The position numbers and the translations under genes are program-made. The notes under the pieces are model-generated. The model was not told the DNA's origin. It did not search any database and was given only the letters and a program-made list of their open reading frames with translations. Shown in pieces: positions 42,119 to 50,982 of a DNA stretch of 64,000 nucleotides (within the stretch, counting starts at the first letter, position 1; each line of letters opens with the position of its first letter). Origin of the DNA: Natranaeroarchaeum sp042663585 (GTDB lineage Archaea > Halobacteriota > Halobacteria > Halobacteriales > Natronoarchaeaceae); assembly GCF_042663585.1 (NCBI RefSeq), contig NZ_JBHTAN010000006.1:2604001-2668000 (forward strand), written 5' to 3'.

Positions 42119-42823
42119 TCAGTTCGTCGTCGACTTCGAGCGGCCGTCCGCGTCGTCCTCGGGTGGCTCGACGCCCTCGACGGCCTCGGCAACCTCGGTG
42201 TCTTTTTCGGTGTCGATATGCCACCGATCGATCGTGTCCTCGTACTCGGCGAGTCGTTCGGAGACGTCCTCTTTCAGATCGTCGTCGTTGACGTTGACCT
42301 CGAAGATGAACTCCTCCTCGTCCCCGTTGGTCGACTGCTGGAGGTTCGCACTGATCAGTTGGTTGTCGAAGTAGTACGGCGCAAGTTGGGTCATCACCCG
42401 CTGGTAGACCGTGTCCTCGACCTTGCGCAGCGCTTTCCGGCCAGCCGAGTCGGCCGCCCGGGCGACGTAATCGATGGACTCGCCCCACTTGCCGACCGCA
42501 CCTTCGGTGTCGTCCTCGTCGAGTTTCTCGTAGGACTCGCTGAGTTTCTCACCCGCCGTCTTGATGTCCTCGTCGGGTTCTTTGCCCGCTTGCTCACCCT
42601 TCCCTTCCTCGACGCTGGCCTGTTCGGCCGTCTTCTCGCTGACGTCCTCCTCGATGCGCTCGTGGGTTTTCGGTCGCCACTCGTCCCACTCGGCAAACGC
42701 GTCCGCGTACTGACCACCCTCATTAACATCGACGTCCCTGAGAGCGCGCGAAATGCGTTCACCATGCTCGACGACATCTCCCCACGTTCCTCGGATCTTG
42801 AATCCCGAGATGCTCTCTTCCAT
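42119..42823 (-). CDS. Acidic haloarchaeal protein of unknown function (DUF5828-like)
   Basis: 234 residues, very acidic and helical. It opens MEESISGFKIRGTWGDVVEH and has a Glu/Lys-rich middle (VEEGKGEQAGKEPDEDIKTA) likely to form a coil. A better-folded C-terminal half follows (YQRVMTQLAPYYFDNQLISA, EFIFEVNVNDDDLKEDVSER). I recall this opening as that of a conserved haloarchaeal family of unknown function. There is no enzymatic motif and no membrane segment. Confidence 0.7.
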   Translation of the reverse strand: MEESISGFKIRGTWGDVVEHGERISRALRDVDVNEGGQYADAFAEWDEWRPKTHERIEEDVSEKTAEQASVEEGKGEQAGKEPDEDIKTAGEKLSESYEKLDEDDTEGAVGKWGESIDYVARAADSAGRKALRKVEDTVYQRVMTQLAPYYFDNQLISANLQQSTNGDEEEFIFEVNVNDDDLKEDVSERLAEYEDTIDRWHIDTEKDTEVAEAVEGVEPPEDDADGRSKSTTN

Positions 42824-42918
42824 GGCCGTAGTTCCCCGCTAAAACAGGCGTCTATATACGCTTTATCCCTGCGCCCCGGTACTGCGACACACTCTGTCGC
42901 ACGACCGACGGGGTCGGA

Positions 42919-43101
42919 TTACTCCTCGTCGTCGTCGTCTCGCATCTGGTCGAGTCGGCCGACCAGATCCTCGGTCGACTCGTCGGTATCGAAACTGACA
43001 GCCCCATCGTGGTCGTTTTCGCGGACGGTGACGGCCTCGTCATCGTCGGTTTCGACGTTCTGATCCTGTTGTTCGGACTCATCGTAGCTACCAAAACCCA
43101 T
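42919..43101 (-). CDS. 60-residue acidic protein (DUF5786-like)
   Basis: Starts MGFGSYDESEQQDQNVETDD and ends GRLDQMRDDDDEE. Almost a third of the residues are Asp or Glu, so probably disordered. The opening GFGSYDESEQ is familiar from a small family found across haloarchaea with unknown function. It is separated by 95 bp from the DUF5828-like gene on the same strand. Confidence 0.75.
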   Translation of the reverse strand: MGFGSYDESEQQDQNVETDDDEAVTVRENDHDGAVSFDTDESTEDLVGRLDQMRDDDDEE

Positions 43102-43196
43102 ACTAAGTTACACGGAGGGCAACGACAAAGGTAGTTCGGTTCGTAAGCGGGCTGGTAAGCGACCGCGAATAACCGGATGAGCGTCCGGAAGACCGC

Positions 43197-44294
43197 TCAG
43201 AACGCTCGCTCGTACTGCGGCGGGACGTCGATCCGGTCCAGGGCGTCGAGTTCACGTGCCGCGCGGAGGGCGAACTGCGGATCACGGAGGAACTCCCGCC
43301 CCACGATTGCGAGGTCAGCCCGGTCGTTACGGATCAGGGCGTCCGCCTGCTCCGGCGTCGTGATGCCGCCGACCGCGCCGATACTCACGTCCTCGCGTGC
43401 GTTCTCACGGACGCCCTCGGCGAGGGGCACCTGATAGTTCGGGCCCGCAGACGGTAGCTGTTGATCGGGGTGGATGCCGCCGCTGGAGACATCGATCAGG
43501 TCCACGCCGACAGTGGCAAGCCGATCCGCGAGTCGGCCCGACTGCTCGACTGTCCAGGAGTCCCGATCCGGGAGCCAGTCGGTGCCCGAGATGCGGACGA
43601 ACAGCGGGTGGTCGGCGGGCCAGACTGTCCGTACCGCCTCGCAGACCTCCACGACGAACCGACACCGGTTCTCGAAGCTTCCGCCGTACTCGTCGTCGCG
43701 CTCGTTGGTGACCGGCGAGAGGAACTCGTGAAGCAGGTAGCCGTGTGCGGCGTGGATCTCGGCGACTTCGAAGCCGGCGTCGAGGGCGTGCTCTGCGGCC
43801 TGCGCGAAGGTGTCGACCAGTTCTGCGACCTCCTCGCGGGAGAGCGCGGCGACGTCGACCGGCGACTCGTGACCGGGATACGGAATCGCGCTCGGCGCGA
43901 CGGCCTCCCAGCCACCCTCGTCGGGCGGAAGCGGTCCGCGCCCATCCCACGGTCGTGCAGTGCTTGCCTTCCGACCCGCGTGGGCGAGTTGGATTCCGGG
44001 GACGCTCCCCTGCGAGCGGATGAACTCGGTGATCGGCGCGAGCGCGTCGGCGTGCTCGGCGCTCCAGATGCCCAGATCCTCGGGCGAGATCCGGCCGCAC
44101 GGCTCGACGGCGGTCGCCTCGGTCATCACGACGCCGGCACCACCGACCGCACGTGCGCCGAGGTGGGTCCGATGCCAGTCCGTCGCGAGGCCGTCACGGT
44201 CCTCACAGGAGTACTGACACATCGGCGAAACCATCACGCGATTGGAAATCTCCGTCCCACGCAGTGTGAACGGGGAGAACAGATCGTCTGTCAT
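43197..44294 (-). CDS. NADH:flavin oxidoreductase, Old Yellow Enzyme (YqjM-like)
   Basis: 365 residues. It shows the FMN barrel signature features: FSPFTLRGTEISNRVMVSPM, MCQYSC with the Cys that tunes the flavin in YqjM-type enzymes, PGIQLAHAGRKAS, EIHAAHGYLLHEFLSPVTN and NRCRFVVEVCEAV. The catalytic His pair lies in AAHGYLLHEF, and the phosphate-binding end reads VGGITTPEQADAL and LAIVGREFLRDP. Such enzymes reduce activated alkenes, such as enones, with NAD(P)H. The natural substrate is unknown. It is divergent from upp. Confidence 0.92.
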   Translation of the reverse strand: MTDDLFSPFTLRGTEISNRVMVSPMCQYSCEDRDGLATDWHRTHLGARAVGGAGVVMTEATAVEPCGRISPEDLGIWSAEHADALAPITEFIRSQGSVPGIQLAHAGRKASTARPWDGRGPLPPDEGGWEAVAPSAIPYPGHESPVDVAALSREEVAELVDTFAQAAEHALDAGFEVAEIHAAHGYLLHEFLSPVTNERDDEYGGSFENRCRFVVEVCEAVRTVWPADHPLFVRISGTDWLPDRDSWTVEQSGRLADRLATVGVDLIDVSSGGIHPDQQLPSAGPNYQVPLAEGVRENAREDVSIGAVGGITTPEQADALIRNDRADLAIVGREFLRDPQFALRAARELDALDRIDVPPQYERAF

Positions 44295-44437
44295 CGTTGT
44301 AGATACTCACCGCGGGCACAAAGACACGGTGATCGCCGACGGAAAGCAAACGAGTGAAACCCTCAGTGGGACGACAACGCCGGACACGGGCGGACGCAGA
44401 CCGATAGCTTATACTCGCCGGCCGATGGAATGCCGAT

Positions 44438-45112
44438 ATGACCATCGAAGACCGAGACGAGGCACACGTCGTCACACACGCGCTCGCGAAAGACACGCTC
44501 TCGAAGATCCGGGACGTCGAGACCGAGCAGGTCGCGTTCCGCAAGGGACTCGTCAAACTCGGCCGGATCTGTGGCTACGAGATCATCGACGGCCGGATGG
44601 AGACGGAGTACGTCTCGATCGAGACGCCGCTCGAAGAGACGATGGGCGAGCGCGTGAAAGGGCTGGAAGACGTCGTCATCATCAACGTTCTGCGCGCGGC
44701 GACACCGTTCGTCGAGGGACTGCTCAAGGCGTTCCCGCGGGCCCGCCAGGGCGTCATCAGCGCCAGTCGAAACGAGCATGCCCGCAAGGACGACGGCTCC
44801 TTCCCGATCACCGTGGACTACGTGAAACTGCCCGAGATCACCGAGGACGATACCGTCATCGTGGCCGACCCGATGCTTGCGACCGGTTCGACGATGTGTA
44901 CGGTGCTCGATCACGTGCTGGAGAACTCACCCGAGCCAGAGCGCTTCATCGTCCTCTCGGCCGTGAGCGCGCCCGACGGCCTGATGCGCGTGGGCGACTC
45001 GTTCGACGAGGTCGACCTGCTGACGGTCGCAATCGACGACCATCTCGACGACGACGGCTTCATCGTCCCCGGCCTCGGCGACGCCGGTGACCGCGCGTTC
45101 CGGACGCAGTGA
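44438..45112 (+). CDS. upp: Uracil phosphoribosyltransferase
   Basis: 224 residues. It converts uracil and PRPP to UMP (pyrimidine salvage). VAFRKGLVKLGRICGYEII and MGERVKGLEDVVIINVLRAA form the N-terminal part. The PRPP loop is VIVADPMLATGSTMCTVLDH and the uracil-binding end is FIVPGLGDAGDRAF. TTATAC about 27 nt upstream supports the ATG at 44438. A GC hairpin follows 8 bp after the stop. Confidence 0.95.
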   Translation: MTIEDRDEAHVVTHALAKDTLSKIRDVETEQVAFRKGLVKLGRICGYEIIDGRMETEYVSIETPLEETMGERVKGLEDVVIINVLRAATPFVEGLLKAFPRARQGVISASRNEHARKDDGSFPITVDYVKLPEITEDDTVIVADPMLATGSTMCTVLDHVLENSPEPERFIVLSAVSAPDGLMRVGDSFDEVDLLTVAIDDHLDDDGFIVPGLGDAGDRAFRTQ

Positions 45113-45120
45113 GTCGGTCG

Positions 45121-45142
45121 CGGGAGCGGACCGCTGCTCCCG
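45121..45142 (+). terminator. GC hairpin after upp
   Basis: CGGGAGC, eight-base loop, GCTCCCG (7-bp perfect stem) begins 8 bp after the upp stop. No T tract follows, so it may be an mRNA-end stabiliser rather than a true terminator. Confidence 0.4.
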
Positions 45143-45184
45143 GACCACTAGAGCTTTGTGCGAGAGGGACACACGTCGGGGTGA

Positions 45185-45382
45185 ATGTCGAACTCGTGTG
45201 ACAGTTGTGGCGAGCCAGTCTCCGATCCGCTCGCACGGACGGTCCGGCTGACAGTCGATCGCTCACAGGTCGACACCCAGCGGCTCTGTCCGCCCTGTTT
45301 TGCCGACTGGATCGGCCGCTACCGTGCGGAGATGGAGTCGGCCGACGAGCCGCTCAACGACGACGAGATCATTGTCGACTGA
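45185..45382 (+). CDS. 65-residue zinc-ribbon-like protein
   Basis: Two CxxC pairs (SCDSCGEP at 4-11 and LCPPCFADW near 34-42) separated by a short beta-rich stretch (ARTVRLTVDRSQ) make a treble-clef or zinc-ribbon knuckle. A helix and acidic tail (DEPLNDDEIIVD) follow. The gene is too small for more than one such domain. I recognise it only as a haloarchaeal small zinc protein. Nothing identifiable lies in the 145 bp between it and the convergent IMPACT gene. Confidence 0.75.
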   Translation: MSNSCDSCGEPVSDPLARTVRLTVDRSQVDTQRLCPPCFADWIGRYRAEMESADEPLNDDEIIVD

Positions 45383-45527
45383 CCGACATAATCGTGATCA
45401 GTGAGCGGGATCGCGAGGGAGATCGAACCCCATTGCTTCGGGTTGAAAACAGGTAGCAGAGAGTCGAATCGGCCGGGAGAAAGTTCCGTACGAAACGGGC
45501 CATTGTGGAGGGGTCTCTCCCGTCGAC

Positions 45528-46127
45528 TCACTCGATATCGGCCCGGCCGCTCGTTGCGCTCCGGAGTCGGTCGCGTACCGTCGGGGCGTCCTCGACAGGC
45601 ACCCGAACTTCGAAGACCACGTGTTCGTCGTACGACGCGTCGAACTCGACGCCGACGCTTTCGAGGATGCCACGCACCGTCCCGGAGTCGTCGTAGTCGA
45701 CGGTGATCGAGAGGCGTTCGTGGGGGCGCTCCTCCACGACGCCCGCGGCGTCGAGCGCGTCCTTGACGGCCCGCGAGTACGCCCGCGCTAGCCCGCCGAC
45801 GCCGAGGTTCGTCCCGCCGTAGTACCGCGTGACGACGACGGCGACGTTCTCGATTTCTTCTTGCTGAAGGACGTTGAGCGCCGGCTTGCCCGCAGAGCCG
45901 GCTGGCTCGCCGTCGTCGCTCGACCACTCGCGGAACGGATCGGCGCGAACCCGGTACGCGGGGACGTTGTGCGTCGCGTCGTCGAACTCCGTTTCGATAG
46001 CGTCGACGAACGCCTCCGCACGTTCCGTGCTTTCGACGGGGGCGATGTGACCGATGAACTCCGAGCCTGTCACCTCGAACGAGGCCCTGGCGCGCTCGGC
46101 GACGGTCAGGTAGGTGTTATCGGCCAT
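45528..46127 (-). CDS. IMPACT/YigZ-family protein
   Basis: 199 residues from the ATG at 46127 (MADNTYLTVAERARASFEVT). The ATG at 46148 would overlap the upstream gene. The conserved YigZ blocks are present: EFIGHIAPVESTERAEAF, DDGEPAGSAGKPALNVL and VVVTRYYGGTNLGVGGLAR. The C-terminal beta domain (DUF1949-like) starts near RLSITVDYDD. Eukaryotic IMPACT modulates GCN2, and the bacterial/archaeal role in translation or nucleotide binding is not settled. The gene follows a membrane protein by 4 bp, so they share a transcript. Confidence 0.9.
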   Translation of the reverse strand: MADNTYLTVAERARASFEVTGSEFIGHIAPVESTERAEAFVDAIETEFDDATHNVPAYRVRADPFREWSSDDGEPAGSAGKPALNVLQQEEIENVAVVVTRYYGGTNLGVGGLARAYSRAVKDALDAAGVVEERPHERLSITVDYDDSGTVRGILESVGVEFDASYDEHVVFEVRVPVEDAPTVRDRLRSATSGRADIE

Positions 46128-46131
46128 CGAC

Positions 46132-46656
46132 TCACTCCTCGGATCCATCGGGAGAGTCGGCGGTCAGCCTGCTCTGTGACGGATCGGTCCCCGAAGTGTA
46201 CTCCTCGTACAGCAGGGCCACGAGGATCAGCAACAACAACGTCTCCGCCGTTTTCGAGACGCCGTCGATCGGCGAGCCGACGAGGTGTTCAGCCAGCAGG
46301 AAAAGCGGATTCGTGTCGTGGCTCGGTTCGGGCGTCCGCTGAATCCAGGGGACGACCACAGTGTGCCCGGCGAGATGCCAGTACGCCCAGCTAAGAATAT
46401 AGGTCAGCATCAGGCCGATACCGAGTACGTACGCCCGGACGCGAGAGAGCACGCGCTGGCGAACCAGCAGGACCGCGGCGAGAATCCCGACCGCCGAGGC
46501 GACGAACAGGAGCGGGCGGGGATCCCAGTAGATCGGCTGATCGATCCGGGCGGCCGTCACCAGCCGTGGGATGCCCCAGTAGAGATGGAGGCCGGCGACG
46601 ACCGCCGCCAGTTGTACCGCAGTGAACTCGAGTGCCCCCCGTGCGCTGTCGTCCAT
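46132..46656 (-). CDS. Four-helix membrane protein, haloarchaeal
   Basis: 174 residues with about four transmembrane helices (FTAVQLAAVVAGLHLYWGIP, LFVASAVGILAAVLLV, VLGIGLMLTYILSWAYWHL, TAETLLLLILVALLYEEY). Conserved-looking His and Trp residues lie in the first and third helices (HLYWG, SWAYWHLAGH), which could ligate heme or another metal, but I see no full motif. Family not recognised. It starts 41 bp after the ACT-protein stop on the same strand. Confidence 0.6.
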   Translation of the reverse strand: MDDSARGALEFTAVQLAAVVAGLHLYWGIPRLVTAARIDQPIYWDPRPLLFVASAVGILAAVLLVRQRVLSRVRAYVLGIGLMLTYILSWAYWHLAGHTVVVPWIQRTPEPSHDTNPLFLLAEHLVGSPIDGVSKTAETLLLLILVALLYEEYTSGTDPSQSRLTADSPDGSEE

Positions 46657-46696
46657 ACTCGCGTTCGGTTCCTGAAGATCAATAGCCCGTCGGTCC

Positions 46697-47200
46697 TCAC
46701 TTGAGTTCGAGCGATCGGACGAACGGCAGGTCCGTGAGTTCGTTGATCAGATCGCCCGGGAGTGGCTGGTCAGTAACGATGTACAGCCGTGGCTCGTCGG
46801 TGAATTCGGGATCCTCGCTGATCGTCTGCCGGATCGAGACGCCCTCCTCCGCGAGCAGTGTCGTCACCGTCGCGACGATGCCTTCCTGTTCCGCGTCGGT
46901 GACCTGGATCGAGAGGACGGTGAGATCGAGGACCGGAGCCAGATCCATCAGGCTCGGCACCTGTGAGATGTTCTGGAAGATCCGACGTAGCTCCTCGTCG
47001 TCGAGTATCGCGTCGGTCGTCGAATCGACCACCCGACGGTCGACATCGATCTCGCGGGCGATACCGGTGTTGGGAATCTCGATCCCACCCGAGACGACGC
47101 GCCCCTCGTCGTTGACCGAGAAGCCACGCTCCAGCAACAGGCGAATAACTGCCTGCTGGGAGGGGCTTCCCTCGAACTTCTCCATGATCTCGTCGAACAT
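46697..47200 (-). CDS. ACT-domain regulator of amino-acid metabolism
   Basis: 167 residues from the ATG at 47200 (MFDEIMEKFEGSPSQQAVIR). A helix-turn-helix-like N-terminal part (LLERGFSVNDEGRVVSGG) and NTGIAREIDVDRRVVDST lead to a C-terminal ACT domain (LSIQVTDAEQEGIVATVTTL), which binds amino acids. Archaeal members of this architecture are annotated as predicted regulators. A TATA box (TTATAAA, 47230-47236) lies about 33 nt upstream, so the leader is short, and the longer frame to 47281 is rejected. Ligand and target are unknown. Confidence 0.85.
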   Translation of the reverse strand: MFDEIMEKFEGSPSQQAVIRLLLERGFSVNDEGRVVSGGIEIPNTGIAREIDVDRRVVDSTTDAILDDEELRRIFQNISQVPSLMDLAPVLDLTVLSIQVTDAEQEGIVATVTTLLAEEGVSIRQTISEDPEFTDEPRLYIVTDQPLPGDLINELTDLPFVRSLELK

Positions 47201-47331
47201 TCGTGTCCGTCCGAACGTCCGGGGCGCACTTATAAACAGGGTCACGGATCGACGCTCGACCGGGGAATGTGAACCACTCACATGTATTGATGGAGTTTAT
47301 AAGTCGACCGCACTTGTGTGTAGATCAGTTC

Positions 47332-48161
47332 ATGCGTCCCACGATGGACGTGGTCTACGCTGGCGAGGCGGCAACCGATCGTGACGCCCGATCGGTCCGG
47401 TCCTCAGGGCGAGACGGCGTGACCATACGAACGACCACAACGGTTGACGAAACCCTCGACGCGCTCAAAACGCGACTGCCGGACGTCCTCATCGTCGAGC
47501 ACGAGTTAGCAGCCGATGGAACGACCTGAACGTGGTCATCGGCCACGCCGAACACCTGGCCAGAAACACCGACGACGAGGAGAGTGCCGCGCAGGCGAGG
47601 ACGCTGATCGAGCAGGCCCAGTCGCTGGTTGACCTCGGCGACAAGGCGAGACAGACCGAACGAGTGCTAGATCCCGATACCAAAGTGTACGCGGAGCGCG
47701 CACAGTCGCTCCTGACCGGCCTCGTCGAGGAGGACGAGAGCCAGCACGACGGCGTCTCGATGGTCACCGAGTTCGCCCACGACGAACCGTTCGAGATCGA
47801 TCAGCGGGTCCGGATCGCCGTCGATAACCTCCTCGAGAACGCCATCGAGCACAATGAACGACCGGTGACGGTGACGCTCAGGACCGAACGGGACGGCGAT
47901 GGCCGCCTCCGTATCAGCGTCGAGGATGACGGCTCCGGCATCCCCAAGACCGAGCAGTCCGTTCTCATGGGCGAACAGGAGATCACGCCACTCAGTCACG
48001 GCAGCGGTCTGGGGCTCTGGCTGGTCGTGTGGGTCGCACAGACCGTCGGCGGCGAGGTCGAGTTCGACGAGAGCGAAACGGGCGGAAGTGTAATAACGCT
48101 AATTATTCCTCACCGCCAGACGGATCTCGACGAGAGCGACGGGACGACCTCGGACGTTTAG
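47332..48161 (+). pseudogene. Disrupted sensor histidine kinase gene (internal deletion/frameshift)
   Basis: Two out-of-phase frames. The first (47332-47529) begins with a receiver-like strand (MDVVYAGEAATDRDARSV) and stops after LPDVLIVEHELAADGTT. The second frame begins before it ends, and its readable sequence is NDLNVVIGHAEHLARNTDDE, the start of a HisKA domain. It then has a complete ATPase domain: VDNLLENAIEHN (N box), VEDDGSGIPK (G1) and HGSGLGLWLVV (G2). The phospho-accepting His block before NDLNVV is not in frame, and the receiver plus any sensor domain is cut short. A TATA box (TTTATAA, 47296-47302) shows it once had its own promoter. Confidence 0.65.
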
Positions 48162-48745
48162 AGTTCTCCTTTGGTGCTCGGCGTATCGCTGCGCCGCTCG
48201 TCGATCCGGGTCGCGTCGTCGAGCGCGCGGGCGGTCGCCTTGAACAGCGCCTCGATCTCGTGGTGGGCGTTCTCGCCAGTGACCTCCGCGTGCAGGGTGA
48301 GTCCGGCATTCATCGCCAGCGAGCGCAGGAAGTGTTTCGCCATGTGGCTGGTCATCCCGCCGACGGCACTCTGTGAGAACTCGCCGTCGAACTCGAACAG
48401 CGGGCGACCGGAGACGTCGACGACGATGCCGGCGACGGCCTCGTCGAGCGGTACTTTCCGGTCTGCGTAGCGGACGATACCGCGCTTGTCGCCGAGCGCC
48501 TCCGCGAAGGCCTCGCCGAGGACGATAGCCACGTCCTCTATCGTGTGGTGGTCGTCGATCTCCAGGTCGCCGTCGCAGTCGACGGTCAGATCGAACAGGC
48601 CGTGCTTGGCGAACGATTCGAGCATGTGATCGAAAAAGCCGATCCCGGTGTCGACGGCGGCGTCGCCGTCGCCATCGATTTCGACGGTGACGTCGATCTC
48701 GGTTTCGGCCGTCTCGCGGGTGGCTGCCGCGGCGCGGTCGGTCAT
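48158..48745 (-). CDS. hisB: Imidazoleglycerol-phosphate dehydratase
   Basis: 195 residues from the ATG at 48745 (MTDRAAAATRETAETEIDVT). The two manganese-binding half-sites, DTGIGFFDHMLESFAKH and EIDDHHTIEDVAIVLGE, and the repeated C-terminal block NAHHEIEALFKATARAL, are the family signature. It performs step 7 of histidine biosynthesis. Its stop overlaps the broken kinase gene tail by 4 bp. hisA is next upstream with a 68-bp gap on the same strand. hisI is 9 kb away. Confidence 0.95.
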   Translation of the reverse strand: MTDRAAAATRETAETEIDVTVEIDGDGDAAVDTGIGFFDHMLESFAKHGLFDLTVDCDGDLEIDDHHTIEDVAIVLGEAFAEALGDKRGIVRYADRKVPLDEAVAGIVVDVSGRPLFEFDGEFSQSAVGGMTSHMAKHFLRSLAMNAGLTLHAEVTGENAHHEIEALFKATARALDDATRIDERRSDTPSTKGEL

Positions 48746-48813
48746 ACCGGCGTCAACGCACCCGAGCACTATGGTTCCTGCGTCTCTCGATGTCGACACG
48801 AGGGGCCGAAGGC

Positions 48814-49542
48814 TCAGTCCAGCGCCGCCCGCGCTTCGTCGAGGGTGAACTCGCCCTCGTACAGCGCGCTCCCCACCACGACCGCGCTCGCACCGGCCTC
48901 GCGCAGGTCGCGGATGTCCTCGATGGAGGCGACGCCGCCGCTGGCGATGACGGGGATGTCGACCGCCTCGACGACAGCGTTCACCGGTTCGGTCTGAACA
49001 CCGTCCAGTCGCCCCTCGACGTCGACGTCAGTAAAGAGAATAGCGCCAGCACCGAGGTTCTCGTACCGGGCGGCGGCCTCGGCGGGGTCGATTCCCGTCC
49101 CCTCGGTCCAGCCCTCGACGACGACCTCGCCGTCTTTCGCATCGAGGCTCACGACGACGCTGCCGGGATAGGCCTCGCTGATCTCGGCAACGAGGTCGGG
49201 GTCGTTCACCGCGGCGGTGCCCATGATGACGCGGTCGAGACCGCGGTCGAGCAGGTCCGTGGCGTCCTCTGCGGTGCGGATGCCGCCGCCGAGTTGGAGG
49301 TCGACGCTGGTCGCCTGGAGGATTCGCTCGACGGCCTCGGCGTTCGCTCGCTCGCCCTCGAACGCCCCGTCCAGATCGACGAGATGGAGCGTCTCCGCGC
49401 CTTGGTCGATCCATCGCTCGGCGGCGTCGACGGGGTCGCCGTAGCGTTTCTCGGTGCCGCGCTCGCCCTGCACCAACTGGACGACCTCGCCGTCCTGTAA
49501 GTCCACCGCCGGAACGACCTCGAACTCGGGGAATGCACTCAT
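48814..49542 (-). CDS. hisA: Phosphoribosylformimino-5-aminoimidazole carboxamide ribotide isomerase
   Basis: 242 residues from the ATG at 49542 (MSAFPEFEVVPAVDLQDGEV). The frame runs open to 49605 but the extra 21 residues are not family-like. It is a TIM barrel with the acid and base Asp residues in VVPAVDLQDGEVVQLVQGE and the phosphate sites QLGGGIRTAED and ASGGVASIEDI. FTDVDVEGRLDG is the mid-barrel block. Step 4 of histidine synthesis. It diverges from the PiT-type permease gene. Confidence 0.95.
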   Translation of the reverse strand: MSAFPEFEVVPAVDLQDGEVVQLVQGERGTEKRYGDPVDAAERWIDQGAETLHLVDLDGAFEGERANAEAVERILQATSVDLQLGGGIRTAEDATDLLDRGLDRVIMGTAAVNDPDLVAEISEAYPGSVVVSLDAKDGEVVVEGWTEGTGIDPAEAAARYENLGAGAILFTDVDVEGRLDGVQTEPVNAVVEAVDIPVIASGGVASIEDIRDLREAGASAVVVGSALYEGEFTLDEARAALD

Positions 49543-49686
49543 GTGGGTCCGCAGGCGGGGCGGCGGCCTAAACCCTCCGAAGCAGTGGCGTCGGCTCTCC
49601 GACAAAAGCTACCGTTCACCACGACCGTCACTGTCAGGCGGTGTGGTTGGCGTATCGGGCAGATTAAGTTCTGGGTGGTACTCTAT

Positions 49687-50868
49687 ATGTTTATGATCGC
49701 ACCTCTATTACTTATTGGCCTCGTCGTTGCGGTTTTTGTCGGCTACAATATCGGTGGTTCGACGACCGGACCGGCGTTCGGACCGGCAGTCGGGGCCGAC
49801 GTAATCACCAAGACGGCAGCGGCGGCGTTCATGTCCCTCTTCTTTTTCATCGGCGCGTTCACCATCGGGCGACAGGTCGTCACGACGCTGAGCGAAGGGC
49901 TAGTCGAACCGGGCGTGTTCACACTCGAAACGAGCATCACCGTACTGTTTTTCATCGGCTTCGCACTGTTCATCGGGAACCTCTTCGGCGTCCCGGCATC
50001 GACGTCGATGACGACGGTCGGGGCAATCGGCGCGCTGGGCTACGTCAGCGGGACGCTGGACTGGGCGGAACTCGGAGAGATCGTTACCTGGTGGCTCGTC
50101 GCACCGCTGATCGGCTTCTGGGTCTGCGGAGTGATCGGACGGTATTTTTACCCCCGGATCAACGCGTGGATCAACATCCAGCGCACTGACAACGAGTTAT
50201 TTATCATCGACACGTCGAAGATGATTCCCCGGGTCGGCGTGAGCAGTGAGGCGACCAATCGCGAACTGTTCGGCGCAGGTACCGTCATCGCAATCGGCTG
50301 TCTGATGGCGTTCAGTTCGGGGACGAGCAACATCGCAAACGCCATTGCACCGCTGGTCGGGAGCGGTGATCTCGAAATGAACGCCGGGATCATCCTCGGC
50401 AGCATCGCCGTCGGCGTCGGCGCGTTCACGATCGGTCGCCGGACGATGGAGACGCTGGGCAACGATATCACCCATCTGCCGCTGACGGCGGCGATCGTCA
50501 TCGCGACCGTTAGTTCCTTCATCGTCGTCTCGCTGTCGGCGCTGGGCATCCCCGCGAGTTTCGTCGTCATCGCGACGATGGGGATCGTTGGCCTCGGTTG
50601 GGGGCGGGCGACCCGAACCACGAGCGTCCGCGAGGGAGTGCGAGGAGAGAAATCGACGACCGTCTCCGTTGGCGCGCTGTCGGCCGACGAGGAGGGTGAA
50701 GAACTACCGGAGATCGGTGAAGAGGACCCCGAGGACATCCCGAGCGCGGGGGACCTGTTCAACCCGAGTACGACCGGTCGCGTGATTTTGCTTCAGAACC
50801 TCGTTCCCGGGATATCGACGGTCGGAGCGTATCTCGTCTTCGAGTTCGTGCCGGTGTTCGGGTTTTAA
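49687..50868 (+). CDS. PiT-family permease, second divergent paralogue
   Basis: 393 residues from the ATG at 49687. A second ATG six bases later is equally possible, and the longer frame from 49543 includes the hisA promoter region. It has about ten membrane helices. GYNIGGSTTGPAFGPAVGAD stands where PiT proteins have the GANDVANA signature, and MAFSSGTSNIANAIAPLVGS is the second-half signature, closer to canonical. An acidic insertion with DEEGEELPEIGEEDPEDI lies before the last helices. The substrate may be phosphate or another oxyanion. It resembles the permease at 11409 in its degenerate first motif but is not an identical copy. Confidence 0.8.
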   Translation: MFMIAPLLLIGLVVAVFVGYNIGGSTTGPAFGPAVGADVITKTAAAAFMSLFFFIGAFTIGRQVVTTLSEGLVEPGVFTLETSITVLFFIGFALFIGNLFGVPASTSMTTVGAIGALGYVSGTLDWAELGEIVTWWLVAPLIGFWVCGVIGRYFYPRINAWINIQRTDNELFIIDTSKMIPRVGVSSEATNRELFGAGTVIAIGCLMAFSSGTSNIANAIAPLVGSGDLEMNAGIILGSIAVGVGAFTIGRRTMETLGNDITHLPLTAAIVIATVSSFIVVSLSALGIPASFVVIATMGIVGLGWGRATRTTSVREGVRGEKSTTVSVGALSADEEGEELPEIGEEDPEDIPSAGDLFNPSTTGRVILLQNLVPGISTVGAYLVFEFVPVFGF

Positions 50869-50982
50869 ACCCTGCTAGAACAAATATAGGGCGTTACTAA
50901 CTCGTACCGGGGGAAATCCGGACGTTCGGGAGGCCGTGCAAAACAATAACTTCTAACCGTTAGGACTTCGAATGTCAGCCTG

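Noticed and set aside
47269..47331. Earlier start for the broken kinase gene
   Set aside because: The TATA box at 47296-47302 lies inside that stretch, so the mRNA begins later and the first usable ATG is at 47332.
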